NCBI GenBank assembly: GCA_022771805.1
Contig: JALELM010000008.1
Span: 62,001-126,000 of the forward strand
DNA: 64,000 nt
Direction of reading: 5' to 3'
Source of the DNA: Veillonellaceae bacterium
Lineage (GTDB): Bacteria > Bacillota > Negativicutes > Veillonellales > Negativicoccaceae
Both the position numbers and the translations under genes were made by a program. Positions within the stretch are counted from its first letter, which is position 1; each line of letters opens with the position of its first letter. Under the pieces are notes generated by a model. That model searched no databases and was not told where the DNA came from. It worked only from the letters and a program-made list of their open reading frames with translations. Shown piece by piece: positions 1-9,584 of this stretch.

Positions 1-1536
1 GTTTTTGATTTGGAGCGGATTTTGACGCGGGTGGAAATGCAGCAGGCGACACCGAAAGATCTTGTCGCGCTGCGTGAATCGCTGGCGGTGTTGCCGGGAC
101 TGCGGGAAGAGATGGGCGAGTTGGCGGCGGTGCGGTGGCGACGGCTCGCCGAACGCACGGAAGAACATCGCGACATATATGATTTGCTGGTGCGAGGAAT
201 TGCGGAAAACGCAGGCTTGCAACGAGACGGGAACTATATCCGGGACGGGTATGATGCGGAGTTGGACGAATTGCGTCTGCTCGTACGGGATAACCGCCGC
301 TGGCTGGCGGATTTGGAAGCGCGCGAAAAAGAACAGGCGGGCGTCAAGCTGAAGATCGGCTTCAACAATGTATTCGGCTACTATTTTGAGGTGCCGCGCA
401 GTCAGGCCGAACAGGTGCCGGAATATTTTGTACGCAAGCAGACGCTGGCGAACTCCGAGCGGTATATTACGCCGGAATTGAAAGAGTTTGAAGTGCGGGT
501 TCTGCACGCGCAAGACGAGATCGTGCGACTGGAAGCGAAACTCTACCGTGAAATTTGCGACAGAATTCGGCCGGTATTGCCGCAGCTGCAGCGGACGGCT
601 CGGCAACTGGCGGAGGCCGACGTGCTGCTGTCCCTGGCGGAAACGGCGCAGAAGCGGCGCTATGTCCGGCCGAGTTGGAATATGCGGCGGCGGATCGAAA
701 TTCGCGACGGCCGGCATCCGATGCTGGCGGCCGCGATGAAAAATGAAGTGTTCGTACCGAATGATACGGTACTGGATTATGACGGCTGCCGCATGATGCT
801 GATCACCGGTCCGAATATGGCGGGAAAATCGACATATATGCGCCAAGTGGCGGTGCTGATGCTGTTGGCGCAGATCGGCTCGTACATTCCGGCGCGGGAA
901 GCGTCGCTTTGTGCGGTGCATCGCATTTTTACGCGGATCGGTGCCAGTGACGATATCGGCGGCGGTCGCAGTACGTTCATGGTGGAAATGGCAGAAGTGT
1001 CGCATATCCTGCGGGAAGCGGACGAACACAGTCTGGTTCTGCTCGATGAAATCGGCCGCGGGACGAGCACCTATGACGGCATGAGCATTGCGGGCGCGGT
1101 GGTGGCGTACATCATGGAAAAAGTGGGCGCATTTGCTTTGTTCGCGACACATTACCACGAGCTGACGGAATTGGCGGAGCAGTATCCGCAGCTGGAAAAT
1201 TTCACGGTGGCGGTAAAGGAAAACCGGGGCGATATCGTTTTCCTGCGCCGCATCGTACCGGGACGAGCGAACCGCAGCTACGGCATTCATGTGGCCAAGT
1301 TGGCGGGAATCCCCGCGCCGGTTCTGGCACGGGCGGAAAAAACGCTTGCGGAATTGGAAGCGGGACAGCGACCGACCGCCCCGGCGGCTGAACCGCAGAA
1401 CGGCTTGGAGGATCTGTTTACGGCGGGTCTTTGGGAGGAACTGGCGAGCCTGGATGTGTTCAGCCTGACCCCGCTGGAAGCGATGGAAGTGCTGCTCCGC
1501 CTGAGCAACGAGGCCAAGGAAAGGAAGGGACTGTAA
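1..1536 (+). CDS. mutS: DNA mismatch repair protein MutS, C-terminal part (5' end outside window)
   Basis: This is the C-terminal ~511 residues of MutS, the ATPase that recognises mismatches and recruits MutL. The frame is open from base 1, so the start and the mismatch-binding and connector domains lie upstream of the window; family members are usually about 850-900 residues. The visible part holds the core/lever and clamp regions, then the ABC-type ATPase: Walker A GPNMAGKST near nt 808, the SDDIGGGRSTF signature near nt 950, Walker B DEIGRGTSTYDG near nt 1045 and the ATHYHEL switch near nt 1145. The stop TAA shares its last base with the ATG of mutL, so the two are translationally coupled. 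All key ATPase motifs are intact. Confidence 0.97.
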   Translation, partial: VFDLERILTRVEMQQATPKDLVALRESLAVLPGLREEMGELAAVRWRRLAERTEEHRDIYDLLVRGIAENAGLQRDGNYIRDGYDAELDELRLLVRDNRRWLADLEAREKEQAGVKLKIGFNNVFGYYFEVPRSQAEQVPEYFVRKQTLANSERYITPELKEFEVRVLHAQDEIVRLEAKLYREICDRIRPVLPQLQRTARQLAEADVLLSLAETAQKRRYVRPSWNMRRRIEIRDGRHPMLAAAMKNEVFVPNDTVLDYDGCRMMLITGPNMAGKSTYMRQVAVLMLLAQIGSYIPAREASLCAVHRIFTRIGASDDIGGGRSTFMVEMAEVSHILREADEHSLVLLDEIGRGTSTYDGMSIAGAVVAYIMEKVGAFALFATHYHELTELAEQYPQLENFTVAVKENRGDIVFLRRIVPGRANRSYGIHVAKLAGIPAPVLARAEKTLAELEAGQRPTAPAAEPQNGLEDLFTAGLWEELASLDVFSLTPLEAMEVLLRLSNEAKERKGL

Positions 1537-3449
1537 TGGCACGGATTCACGTACTGGATGCCGTCACGGCGAACCAAATCGCGGCGGGCGAGGTCGTGGA
1601 ACGGCCGGCATCCATTGTGAAGGAATTGGTGGAAAATGCCATCGATGCCGGCGCAACCGAAATTGAAATCGAAATCGCCGAGGGCGGTTTGAGTTATTTG
1701 CGAGTGACGGATAACGGCAACGGCATGGAGCCGGAAGATGCGGAGCTGGCATTTGTGCGACACGCGACGAGCAAAATCCGTACGGCGGAAGATATTTTTG
1801 CCGTGGCTTCGCTCGGCTTTCGCGGTGAGGCGTTGCCGAGTATCGCCTCGGTTGCCAAGGTGCGCCTGCAGACGCGCCCGGCAACACGGGAAACCGGGGT
1901 TTTCCTGGCGATCGAAGGCGGCAAAGAGACAGAGCGCGGCGAAATCGGTGCGCCGAGCGGGACGACCGTCGAAGTGCGGGATCTGTTTTACAACACGCCG
2001 GCTCGCCGCAAGTTCATGAAGACGGAGCGAACCGAAAGCGGCCGGATCAATGCGCTGGTGGGGAAAATGGCACTGGCGGAGGCGGGGATCACTTTTCGCC
2101 TGATCAATAACGGGCGTATCGTGATCGACACGCCGGGAAACGGTAGTCTCGCCGATACCTTTGCCGGGATTTACGGCGCGGAACTGAGCGAGGCGATGCT
2201 GCCGGTGGAGTTCCAAGGCGACACGGCAACCGTACGGGGCTTGGTCGGCAAGCCCTCCGTGTTGAAGGGGACTCGCCAATGGCAGACGTTCATCGTCAAC
2301 CGGCGGGTGGTGGAAAGTCCGCTGATTGCGCGGGCGTTGACGAATGCATACCATTCGTTACTGCCGAAAAACGGCCATCCGGTAGCGGTGTTGCAGATTG
2401 AAACGACACCGGAAGAGGTGGATGTCAATGTCCATCCGCAAAAGCGGGAAATCCGTTTTTTGGCGGAACAGCAGATTTTTCGCCAGGTATCGCATGCAAT
2501 TCTAAGCGCCTTGACGGCAGCGGCGAAGCCGGCACAGGTGGCAACGGAGATCCGCCAACGTCCGGCAGCAGTTGAAAAGGATATGCGCTCGTTGCTGACG
2601 GATGAAAAGGAACAGCAGGAACGGCGTGACGCTTGGCGCGAAGCCTTGCGACAGGAGGCGGAAAAACGGGCGGCCGAACGGGCACCGGTGCAGGAAAGTG
2701 CCGAGCGGCCGGAGATATACACCTCGGGCACGGCGACGTCCGGGCGGAATGCGGCGACACAACCGGCGGAATACGTGCCGCCGAGCCCGCAGCGGATCGC
2801 GGAAAGCACGGCATTTACGGATTATCTTGCGGAACAACGCAGAGAAACGACGGCGGCTTTGTTCGAGCCGGCGACGGAAGCACCGTACCCGGTACCGCTG
2901 GGACAGGTTGCGGACTGTTTCATTATTTGCCAAATGGGCGAGGAACTGTATATTATCGACCAACACGCGGCGCACGAACGCATTCGCTACGATCGTCTGG
3001 CAGTCGCGACGGAGGGAATTCCGTCCCAGCAATTACTCGTGCCGGTGTTGCTGACGTTGGCTCCGGAGGAGATCCGGGTATTGACGGAGCGGGAAGAAGA
3101 TTTGCGTGAGCTCGGTTTCGTGCTTGCACAGGCGGGGCCGAACGTCATTCGGGTGGATGCCGCGCCGGCGGATGCGGAAGGCGCCGAGCAGGAGCGCATG
3201 ATTCGGGAAATCGCCGCCACCCTGCAGGATTCCCACGCACCGACACGGGAACAGCTGCGGCACCGTGTGCTGGCCTATGCCGCTTGCCGCGGGGCGATCA
3301 AGGCCGGCCATCGCTTGAATATCCGGCAAATGCGGGAACTGATCAGCGATCTGTTTGCGACTTCGCGACCCTTTGTCTGCCCGCACGGTCGTCCCGTCAT
3401 CGTGCGTTTTACCGCCAAGGATCTGGCGAATTTGTTTGAACGTACATGA
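1536..3449 (+). CDS. mutL: DNA mismatch repair protein MutL
   Basis: MutL, 637 residues, is the GHKL ATPase that links MutS to strand removal. The N-terminal domain shows ENAIDAGAT (about residue 33), DNGNGM (about 61) and GFRGEALPSI (about 94). A Gln/Glu-rich linker follows, then a C-terminal dimerisation/endonuclease domain with DQHAAHER at about residue 475, ACRGAIKAG, and CPHGRP at about 615. These are the metal-binding motifs of nicking MutLs found in bacteria without MutH, so strand incision is probably done by MutL itself. The ATG overlaps the mutS stop by one base; an in-frame upstream ATG at 1431 lies inside mutS and was rejected because residue 1 at 1536 begins the conserved MARIHVLD start. 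Confidence 0.97.
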   Translation: MARIHVLDAVTANQIAAGEVVERPASIVKELVENAIDAGATEIEIEIAEGGLSYLRVTDNGNGMEPEDAELAFVRHATSKIRTAEDIFAVASLGFRGEALPSIASVAKVRLQTRPATRETGVFLAIEGGKETERGEIGAPSGTTVEVRDLFYNTPARRKFMKTERTESGRINALVGKMALAEAGITFRLINNGRIVIDTPGNGSLADTFAGIYGAELSEAMLPVEFQGDTATVRGLVGKPSVLKGTRQWQTFIVNRRVVESPLIARALTNAYHSLLPKNGHPVAVLQIETTPEEVDVNVHPQKREIRFLAEQQIFRQVSHAILSALTAAAKPAQVATEIRQRPAAVEKDMRSLLTDEKEQQERRDAWREALRQEAEKRAAERAPVQESAERPEIYTSGTATSGRNAATQPAEYVPPSPQRIAESTAFTDYLAEQRRETTAALFEPATEAPYPVPLGQVADCFIICQMGEELYIIDQHAAHERIRYDRLAVATEGIPSQQLLVPVLLTLAPEEIRVLTEREEDLRELGFVLAQAGPNVIRVDAAPADAEGAEQERMIREIAATLQDSHAPTREQLRHRVLAYAACRGAIKAGHRLNIRQMRELISDLFATSRPFVCPHGRPVIVRFTAKDLANLFERT

Positions 3450-4234
3450 TTACGGCTTGGACGACGGCGGATCGGCCGACCCGCGAGCTGCGGGAAGCGG
3501 CGCAGGCGGCTGCTGCGGCACAGGGACTGGCGTACTATGAGCGCGGCCGGTATTCGCTGGCGAAATTGAGTGAGCAGCACGGCGTCGCAATCTGGCTTGT
3601 TGCCGGCAGAAACGGTGTGGAGGCTGTCCGCGGTGCGGCGCGTTACCGTTTCCAGCTGAATATGGCGGAATTGCGGATCCGGGAGTGGGAACGCAGCGGA
3701 ACGGATATCCCGGCGAACCTTGTTGCGGAATTTGCGCCGCAACGCATTCTGGACTGCACCTTCGGCAAGGGGAGCGATGCCGCCGTCTTGGCGTACACGC
3801 TGCCGGCGGCGCAAGTAACGGGATTGGAGTGCAGCCCGGCTTTATATGCGGTGAATGCATGGGGATTGCAACATTTCCGCCATCCGCGTAACGACCGGAT
3901 CACGGCGGCATTACGCCGCATTCGACTCTTGCCGGAGGAAGCGGGAGCTTATTTGCAACGCTGCGCGAGTGCGGAATTTGACGTGGTCTGCCTGGATTTC
4001 ATGTTTCGTTCGTCCGTGCGGCAGAGTACGAACTTGGATTCCTTTCGCCCGTTCGCCTCTCGCGGTGAATTGACACCGGAATTATTGGCGGCGGCACGCC
4101 ACGTGGCAAGGCGGGCGGTGATTTTGAAGACCCGTCCGCAGTCGCCCTGGTTGCGCGAGGAAGGAATAACAAAAACAGTCGGCGGCAAGTACAGCCGGGT
4201 GCATTACGGAGTATGGATATGCGAGAACGAATAG
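3446..4234 (+). CDS. RsmJ-like class I SAM-dependent methyltransferase
   Basis: A 262-residue protein with a SAM-binding motif I, DCTFGKGSDAAV, from about residue 103, followed by LECSP as the acidic motif II and DFMF near residue 184. The motif I form and the overall length resemble the PF04445 family that includes the 16S rRNA m2G1516 methyltransferase RsmJ; Firmicute members of this family are generally uncharacterised. The first ~90 residues carry no motif I recognise. The ATG overlaps the mutL stop (ATGA) and the 3' end overlaps miaA, so it is part of the mutS-mutL-miaA-hfq run. An RNA substrate fits the neighbouring tRNA-modification gene, but the exact target is inference. Confidence 0.75.
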   Translation: MITAWTTADRPTRELREAAQAAAAAQGLAYYERGRYSLAKLSEQHGVAIWLVAGRNGVEAVRGAARYRFQLNMAELRIREWERSGTDIPANLVAEFAPQRILDCTFGKGSDAAVLAYTLPAAQVTGLECSPALYAVNAWGLQHFRHPRNDRITAALRRIRLLPEEAGAYLQRCASAEFDVVCLDFMFRSSVRQSTNLDSFRPFASRGELTPELLAAARHVARRAVILKTRPQSPWLREEGITKTVGGKYSRVHYGVWICENE

Positions 4235-5157
4235 CGGTCATAATGGGGCCGACGGCTTCAGGGAAAACGGCTCTGAGTATTGAGTTGGCAAAGCGACTGA
4301 ACGGCGAAATTATTTCGGCGGATGCGTTTCAGGTCTATCGCGGGCTCGATATCGGAACTGCCAAGGTGACCGCGGCGGAGATGCAAGGCGTGCCGCATCA
4401 TTTGCTGGATATCAAGGAGCCGACCGAAGGCTATACCGCAGCGGAATTCTGCGCACGGGCGCGGGAATGTATCCGCGCGCTTACAGCCCGCGGGAAGTTG
4501 CCGATCATTGCCGGCGGTACGGGTCTGTATGTGCAGGCGTTGCTGGAAGGCTACGAATTTCCGGAAGCCGGGCCGTTACAGGAAGGGTATCGGCGCTGGG
4601 AGGCGGTATATGCCGTGGAGGGGCTGGCCGGACTGGTGCGGCATATGCGGGAACGTTCGCCGGAGTATTTTACCACGCGCCCCGTACCGGATCGGCAGCG
4701 TCTGATTCGCGCGCTGGCACTGCTGGATAGCGGCGCGGATTACCGGGCGGGCAAGAGCGGCGAACCGGTGTATCGGGCGAAAGTCATCGCGTTGGCACCG
4801 CCGACGGAAATCCTGAAAGAACGTATCGCGCAGCGCGTGCAGGCAATGCTGGCAGCCGGCCTGGAGGACGAAGCGAGGCGCTTGTGGTCATTGCCGCAAG
4901 CGGCCGAATTGCAGGCGACCAAGGGGATCGGTTATCGCGAGTGGGCGGCTTACTTTGCCGGCGAGGCTACGCGGGAAGAAACGGCTGCGGCGATCATTAA
5001 GGCGACGCGGCGTTTTGCGAAACGGCAACGAACCTGGCTGCGGCGAATGCCCTATGTGCATTACTTGGATCCGACCCGTTACACGGATCCGGCGGCCTTG
5101 ACGGAAGCCGCGACGGCATATATTCTCGGGAAAGGAGACGTTAGCGATGGAAAATAA
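4219..5157 (+). CDS. miaA: tRNA dimethylallyltransferase MiaA
   Basis: MiaA transfers a dimethylallyl group to A37 of tRNAs reading codons that start with U. The 312-residue protein has the P-loop GPTASGKT at about residues 10-17, the [15 protein letters not shown] segment, the GGTGLYV motif and the family's Arg/Lys-rich C-terminal region. I chose the ATG at 4219 because GGAG at 4208-4211 sits 7 bases upstream; the in-frame ATG at 4213 is only 1 base from that site. The gene starts 16 bases inside the methyltransferase gene and its last 11 bases overlap hfq. The miaA-hfq order is a conserved arrangement in many bacteria. Confidence 0.97.
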   Translation: MRERIAVIMGPTASGKTALSIELAKRLNGEIISADAFQVYRGLDIGTAKVTAAEMQGVPHHLLDIKEPTEGYTAAEFCARARECIRALTARGKLPIIAGGTGLYVQALLEGYEFPEAGPLQEGYRRWEAVYAVEGLAGLVRHMRERSPEYFTTRPVPDRQRLIRALALLDSGADYRAGKSGEPVYRAKVIALAPPTEILKERIAQRVQAMLAAGLEDEARRLWSLPQAAELQATKGIGYREWAAYFAGEATREETAAAIIKATRRFAKRQRTWLRRMPYVHYLDPTRYTDPAALTEAATAYILGKGDVSDGK

Positions 5158-5353
5158 GAAACAGACTTTACAGGAAGCATTCTTGCGGGCATTATGTAAA
5201 AAACGCAGTAAAGTCAGCATTTTTTTAGTCAACGGCGTGCAACTAAAAGGTCAAATCAAAGATGCCGATAATTTTACGGTATTGCTGGTACAGGATGATC
5301 AGGAGCAACTGATTTACAAGCATGCCATATCGACGATACGGGAGTTGGCATGA
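5147..5353 (+). CDS. hfq: RNA chaperone Hfq
   Basis: Hfq is a hexameric Sm-like protein that binds A-rich and U-rich RNA and helps small RNAs pair with mRNAs. At 68 residues this is a short form without a C-terminal tail. The Sm1 region ([15 protein letters not shown]) and the Sm2 motif YKHAISTI are both clear. The start is set by GGAG at 5133-5136, nine to ten bases upstream, inside miaA; the 3' end overlaps the next gene by four bases (ATGA). Its presence is relevant to the candidate small RNA at 18696-18804, which ends in a Rho-independent terminator with a U tract of the kind Hfq can bind. Confidence 0.97.
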   Translation: MENKKQTLQEAFLRALCKKRSKVSIFLVNGVQLKGQIKDADNFTVLLVQDDQEQLIYKHAISTIRELA

Positions 5354-6615
5354 GCGACACGATGCAACAGATGCAACAATTGAATGAAATAAAAGAAGCG
5401 GCGCTCGCACGTTGCCGGGCATCCTTTTCGCATTATGACGAGGTCGCCACATACAATACGGAGAAAATATTGACGGCATTTCGGGAGGCCAAACTTTCGG
5501 ATTTTCATTTTCACGGTACGACGGGATACGGCTATAACGATGTCGGCCGGGAAAAGTTGGATGAAGTATTTGCGCTTGTTTTTCGCGGTGAAAAGGCGCT
5601 CGTGCGGCCGCATTTCGTTTCCGGGACACATGCCCTAGCGACCGTGTTGCTGGGCTTGCTGACACCCGGCGAGGAATTGGTCGCCGCAATGGGAACGCCG
5701 TATGACACGATGCAAAGCGTCATCGGTGTGCGCGGCGCGGCGCCGGGGAATCTGCTTTCCCGCGGTGTGCTGTATCGGGAAGTGCCGCTGCGGGACGGCG
5801 GCTACGATGCGGACGCGCTGCGGGCAACGGTGAGTGCAAAAACGAAGATGGTATTGATCCAGCGTTCACGCGGCTACGGCGACAGAAAGACGCTGACGAT
5901 TGACGATATTGCCGGTATCATTGCGGATGTACGCGCGCTTGCGCCGGAAGCGGTTTGCTTTGTCGATAATTGCTACGGTGAATTTACGGAAACGCGGGAA
6001 CCGTTGGAGGTCGGCGCGGATATCATTGCGGGTTCGCTCATCAAAAATGCGGGCGGCGGCTTGGCACCGACGGGGGGCTATGTCGTCGGCCGTGCGGATT
6101 TGGTGGAGCGGGTATCTCATGCGCTGACCGCGCCGGGGCTCGGTGACGAGATGGGCTCATATACGCCCGGTTACCGCCTCTTTTTCCAGGGGCTGTTCAT
6201 GGGGCCGCATGTCGTTTCTCAGGCGTTGCGCGGGGCGGATTTCGCCGCGGCGGTGTTCAGCGAATTGGGCTTTGTGGTCAGTCCGCAGGCGGGGGATGTG
6301 CGGAGCGATTTGATTCAGACCGTGCAGCTGCAGACGGCGGAAAACCTGTGCGCGTTTTGCGAGGGCTTGCAGGCGTATTCACCGGTGGACGGTTATGTCC
6401 GGCCGATCCCCGGTGACTTGCCGGGGTATACCGATCCGATCATTATGGCCTGCGGCGCGTTCGTCCAAGGCTCCTCGATCGAATTGAGCGCGGACGGCCC
6501 GTTGCGCGAGCCGTATACGGTGTTTTTGCAGGGCGGTCTCATCTTTGAACACAGCGTTCTCGGCGTGCTGGGAGCCGCCGCCCGAGTGCTTGCTCTGCGG
6601 GAACGAGAGGCTTGA
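5350..6615 (+). CDS. PLP-dependent methionine gamma-lyase-like protein (YnbB / 'aluminium resistance' family)
   Basis: A 421-residue fold-type I PLP enzyme of the family often annotated as methionine gamma-lyase-like or aluminium resistance protein. It has the [12 protein letters not shown] segment, [10 protein letters not shown], the aspartate-containing VDNCYGEF, and the likely PLP lysine in [10 protein letters not shown] at about residue 232. The family is found next to hfq and miaA in many Firmicutes, but its reaction is not settled; a C-S lyase on a sulfur amino acid is likely. The start ATG overlaps the hfq stop. The tRNA-Val promoter begins inside the last codons of this gene (TTGACA at 6612-6617), and there is no separate terminator before the tRNA. 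Confidence 0.9.
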   Translation: MSDTMQQMQQLNEIKEAALARCRASFSHYDEVATYNTEKILTAFREAKLSDFHFHGTTGYGYNDVGREKLDEVFALVFRGEKALVRPHFVSGTHALATVLLGLLTPGEELVAAMGTPYDTMQSVIGVRGAAPGNLLSRGVLYREVPLRDGGYDADALRATVSAKTKMVLIQRSRGYGDRKTLTIDDIAGIIADVRALAPEAVCFVDNCYGEFTETREPLEVGADIIAGSLIKNAGGGLAPTGGYVVGRADLVERVSHALTAPGLGDEMGSYTPGYRLFFQGLFMGPHVVSQALRGADFAAAVFSELGFVVSPQAGDVRSDLIQTVQLQTAENLCAFCEGLQAYSPVDGYVRPIPGDLPGYTDPIIMACGAFVQGSSIELSADGPLREPYTVFLQGGLIFEHSVLGVLGAAARVLALREREA

Positions 6616-6640
6616 CAGTAGCGGCCTGATCCTGTATAAT
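6612..6640 (+). promoter_or_regulatory. Consensus sigma-70-type promoter of tRNA-Val
   Basis: TTGACA at 6612-6617 and TATAAT at 6635-6640 are both perfect consensus hexamers with a 17-base spacer. The predicted start is about 6647, some 11 bases before the mature tRNA. The -35 box overlaps the stop codon of the preceding gene. Confidence 0.92.
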
Positions 6641-6657
6641 TTCTATTATCTTGTTAA

Positions 6658-6734
<77 letters not shown>

Positions 6735-6741
6735 GTCATAT

Positions 6742-6766
6742 ACCCCCGTTCGGGGGTTCTTTTTTT
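6742..6766 (+). terminator. Rho-independent terminator after tRNA-Val
   Basis: ACCCCC (6742-6747) pairs with GGGGGT (6752-6757) around the loop GTTC, followed by TC and seven T residues. Confidence 0.92.
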
Positions 6767-6788
6767 ACCGATTGCCCGAGGTAGCAAT

Positions 6789-7673
6789 ATGGAAAAACTG
6801 TTGGTCATTATTGCGGCGCTGTTGTGGGCGGGAAGCGGAGCTGTTACGCAGCATTTGTTTGCGCAGACGGCCATCGCCCCGCCGGAACTGACGACGGTAC
6901 GCATGGGCGCGGCGGGGCTGCTGTTTTTGGCGTACAGCCTGTGCCGGGAGCAAAGCAAACTGCGTGCGGCGGACTTTCGGCGGCAAGATTGGTATCGGAA
7001 TCTGCCGCTGTTCGGTCTTATTGGCATTTACGGCATGCAGTTTACTTATTTTCAGGCGATCTATCACGGCAATGCCGCCGCCGCAACGGTGCTGCAGGGG
7101 CTGGCTCCCATTTTGATCATTCTTTGGACGGTAATCACGACAAAAAAATGGCCGAATGTAACGGATTCGGTCGCTACATTCGGCGCGGTAATCGGTGTGT
7201 TTTTGTTGGTGACGGGCGGACGTGTCGGCGATTTGGTTATTCCGTATGCGGCGGTGTTTTGGGGCATATCGTCCGCTTTTTGTGCGGCCTTCTACATGAT
7301 TTACCCCCGGCGCTTGACACAGCGAATCCCGATGGCTTTTCTGCTCGGCTGGGGAATGCTGATGGGCACGCTGATGAGCATTGCGCTGACGGGTCTGCCG
7401 TCGCTGACGGATTTTTTGCAGCCCGTTGTTTTGCGGCACATGCTTTACATCGTGCTGCTCGGTACGGTAGCGCCGTTCTTTCTTTTCCTGTACGGCTTGC
7501 GGCGCTTGCCGCCGGCCGTCGCCGGTGTGCTGTTATGCGTGGAGCCGTTGTCGGTCGTGGTTTTCTCCATCCTGTTTCTGGGGATGCGTTTCGGCTTCGG
7601 TGAGTTGCTCGGAATCTGTCTCGTCGTCGGTGCGGTCGCCCTGATGTCGTGGAGTAAAGAGCCGCGGCCTTAA
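6789..7673 (+). CDS. EamA/DMT-family membrane transporter
   Basis: A 294-residue hydrophobic protein with about ten predicted membrane segments arranged as two EamA repeats (about residues 3-135 and 150-288), the layout of the drug/metabolite transporter superfamily. Members export amino acids, metabolites or small toxic compounds; nothing here identifies the substrate. The repeat-1 segment LLWAGSGAVTQHLF and repeat-2 segment VVFWGISSAFCAAFYMIYPR are typical. It starts 22 bases after the tRNA terminator's U tract, with no strong RBS or promoter visible, so it may be weakly expressed or fed by read-through. Its stop codon overlaps the stop of the opposite-strand aminopeptidase (TTAA, 7670-7673). 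Confidence 0.88.
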   Translation: MEKLLVIIAALLWAGSGAVTQHLFAQTAIAPPELTTVRMGAAGLLFLAYSLCREQSKLRAADFRRQDWYRNLPLFGLIGIYGMQFTYFQAIYHGNAAAATVLQGLAPILIILWTVITTKKWPNVTDSVATFGAVIGVFLLVTGGRVGDLVIPYAAVFWGISSAFCAAFYMIYPRRLTQRIPMAFLLGWGMLMGTLMSIALTGLPSLTDFLQPVVLRHMLYIVLLGTVAPFFLFLYGLRRLPPAVAGVLLCVEPLSVVVFSILFLGMRFGFGELLGICLVVGAVALMSWSKEPRP

Positions 7674-8914
7674 TCGGCGCTGAATTCTTCCGCCCATTTG
7701 CCGTCGCGGAACACGGGAATGTTCCGGCCGTCAACGGTGGTCGCAGTAATCTCGAGGTCAGGCGCACCGATCATGAAATCGACATGAATTTGGGAGCGGT
7801 TTAAGCCCGCGGCACGCAATTCGTCATCGTTGAGCGTCTTGCCGTCAGCGATGCAGGTGGGATAGGCGGCGCCCAAGGCGAGATGGCAGGAAGCGTTTTC
7901 GTCGATCAGCGTTTCCATGAAACTGTAAGGTATTTCGGCGATCGGCGAATCTTTGGGTACCAGGGCGACTTCGCCGAGGAAGCGCACACCTTCATCGGCT
8001 TCCAGCAGGTGTTGCAACGCATCGTTGCCTTGTTCCGCCGTTGCCCGGACGACTTTGCCGGCGCGGAATTCAAGGCGGATGCCTTCGATATGTTGGTTGT
8101 CGGCGATCAACGGCCGCGTACTGTAAACGACACCGTCCATGCGGCGGAAGTCCGGCGCGGTGAAAACTTCTTCGGTCGGAATGTTGGCGGCAAAGGGGAC
8201 AACCCGGCCGCTTTTTTCATTGCCGCCCTGCCAAATATGGGTAGGGGGCAAGCCGATGACGAAGTCCGTGCCGTTGACGGAGCGGTAGCGCAGCGAATCG
8301 ATGCGCAGGTCATTCAGACTGCGCCGCCGCCGGTGCAGATTGTCCAGGTGCGCCTGCCAATGTTCCAACGGCTGTTCGGCGGCAACACGCGAGACGTGGA
8401 AGATGTCCTCCCAGAGTTTTGCCAACGCGGCGGAACTTTCCAATTCCGGGTACAGTAAGGCGGCCCATGCCGGCGTGGCAACCGAAGCGACGAGCCATTG
8501 CAATTCGGAATTCATCACGGCGCGGGAGAAAAACTGCAGGGCTTCCCGCCGAGCCTGCTGCGAGGCGGCGATGCTGTCGCTCGACACCGCGGTGAAATAA
8601 GGCTCGTCACAAGACACCAGCGTGATGACGGCATAATTCTCGTCCAGCCAGTTTCGGCACTTGGCAATCTCCCAGTCGGCCACTTCGCGAAGTGTTTGCG
8701 GTGCGGCGAATTGCAGACGCTGCGCCTGACAGAAGGGCGAGTGCCAATTCATCTGGACATCACCGGCGCCATAGCGGTAGGCTTCCGCACAAAGCAATTC
8801 GGCGAATTCCGCCGCCGCTACCGGTGCGGACAGGCGCACTTTTTGGCCGGGTTGCAGATTTACGCCGTAACGTAATAAGATTTGACAATAGTTTTTGGCA
8901 AGTTTTCGGTTCAT
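7670..8914 (-). CDS. M29-family aminopeptidase
   Basis: A 414-residue cytosolic metallo-aminopeptidase of the AmpS/PepS/aminopeptidase T family, which removes N-terminal residues from peptides. The two-metal site is complete: Glu248/Glu249 in IPTEEVF, Glu315 in FLGEVALV, His344, Tyr351, and His377/Asp379 in HVDFMIG, in agreement with the spacing in the Thermus enzymes. The N-terminal half has the usual less conserved alpha/beta domain. An AGAGGT ribosome site lies just upstream of the ATG on the minus strand. It is one of only two minus-strand genes in the window and is convergent with the EamA gene, sharing the TTAA stop overlap. It is divergent from comEA. Confidence 0.93.
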   Translation of the reverse strand: MNRKLAKNYCQILLRYGVNLQPGQKVRLSAPVAAAEFAELLCAEAYRYGAGDVQMNWHSPFCQAQRLQFAAPQTLREVADWEIAKCRNWLDENYAVITLVSCDEPYFTAVSSDSIAASQQARREALQFFSRAVMNSELQWLVASVATPAWAALLYPELESSAALAKLWEDIFHVSRVAAEQPLEHWQAHLDNLHRRRRSLNDLRIDSLRYRSVNGTDFVIGLPPTHIWQGGNEKSGRVVPFAANIPTEEVFTAPDFRRMDGVVYSTRPLIADNQHIEGIRLEFRAGKVVRATAEQGNDALQHLLEADEGVRFLGEVALVPKDSPIAEIPYSFMETLIDENASCHLALGAAYPTCIADGKTLNDDELRAAGLNRSQIHVDFMIGAPDLEITATTVDGRNIPVFRDGKWAEEFSAD

Positions 8915-8916
8915 TT

Positions 8917-8946
8917 TTACCTCTTTCTTTAGCGTAGTGCTATAAT
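8917..8946 (+). promoter_or_regulatory. Probable comEA promoter
   Basis: TATAAT at 8941-8946 is a perfect -10 box; the best -35 is a weak TTTACC at 8917-8922 with an 18-base spacer. The predicted start near 8953 gives a very short leader before the comEA ATG at 8968, with AGGAGGG at 8956-8962. Confidence 0.5.
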
Positions 8947-8967
8947 GAATTGAGCAGGAGGGACATC

Positions 8968-9516
8968 ATGAGCAATAAAAAGCAATACGGTATTGCCGCA
9001 GCAATACTCGGCTCTTGTTGCGCAGCAGTCGCCGTCTTTATGTATTATAGCTTTTTTTCCGCACCGGACCAAGACTATGCGCCGCTGCAAACCGAGTTGA
9101 CGGAGCCGTCAACGGACATGGTCGTTTATGTTTCGGGGGCGGTGGAAGCGCCGGGGATCTATCGCTTGCCTGCGGGGAGCAGGATAGGCGATGCGGTTCG
9201 GGCGGCGGAGAATTTGCTGCCGTATGCCGATGCGGAAACGGCCAATATGGCGGCTAAATTGACGGACGGAGATCATGTGCGGGTCGGCTTTGCCTGGCAA
9301 CAACCGGAGGAGCGGCTGGGGATCCGGCTGGTCAATATCAATACGGCGGACGCCGTCGAATTACAGCGTATTCCGAGCGTAGGGGAAGCGACTGCGGAAC
9401 GCATTCTGGAATATCGACGTGAGCGGGGACTCTTCCGCAGTCCTGCCGACGTGATGAACGTGAAAGGGATCGGTGAAGGGAAATACCGACAAATGCGGAA
9501 ACATATTACCATCTGA
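8968..9516 (+). CDS. comEA: Competence protein ComEA (DNA receptor)
   Basis: ComEA is the membrane-anchored double-stranded DNA receptor of natural transformation. The 182-residue protein has an N-terminal membrane anchor (about residues 8-30), an SLBB domain (about 50-108, beginning VVYVSGAVEAPGIYRL) and two C-terminal helix-hairpin-helix motifs (VNINTADAVELQRIPSVGEATA and the segment around VMNVKGIGEGKY). I chose ATG 8968 because AGGAGGG lies five bases upstream; a TTG at 8950 would put the start before the ribosome site. It is followed directly by comEC. No other late-competence genes are in the window. Confidence 0.95.
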   Translation: MSNKKQYGIAAAILGSCCAAVAVFMYYSFFSAPDQDYAPLQTELTEPSTDMVVYVSGAVEAPGIYRLPAGSRIGDAVRAAENLLPYADAETANMAAKLTDGDHVRVGFAWQQPEERLGIRLVNINTADAVELQRIPSVGEATAERILEYRRERGLFRSPADVMNVKGIGEGKYRQMRKHITI

Positions 9517-9584
9517 TCGGCAAGTACGGTGCCGTTCTTTTCGCTGCCGCCGTTGCCTGCGGTGTTCGCCTCGGGGCATTCGGC

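Noticed and set aside
7670-7673. Overlapping convergent stop codons as a sign of gene decay
   Set aside because: Both genes are full length with intact motifs; the TTAA overlap is simply compact packing.
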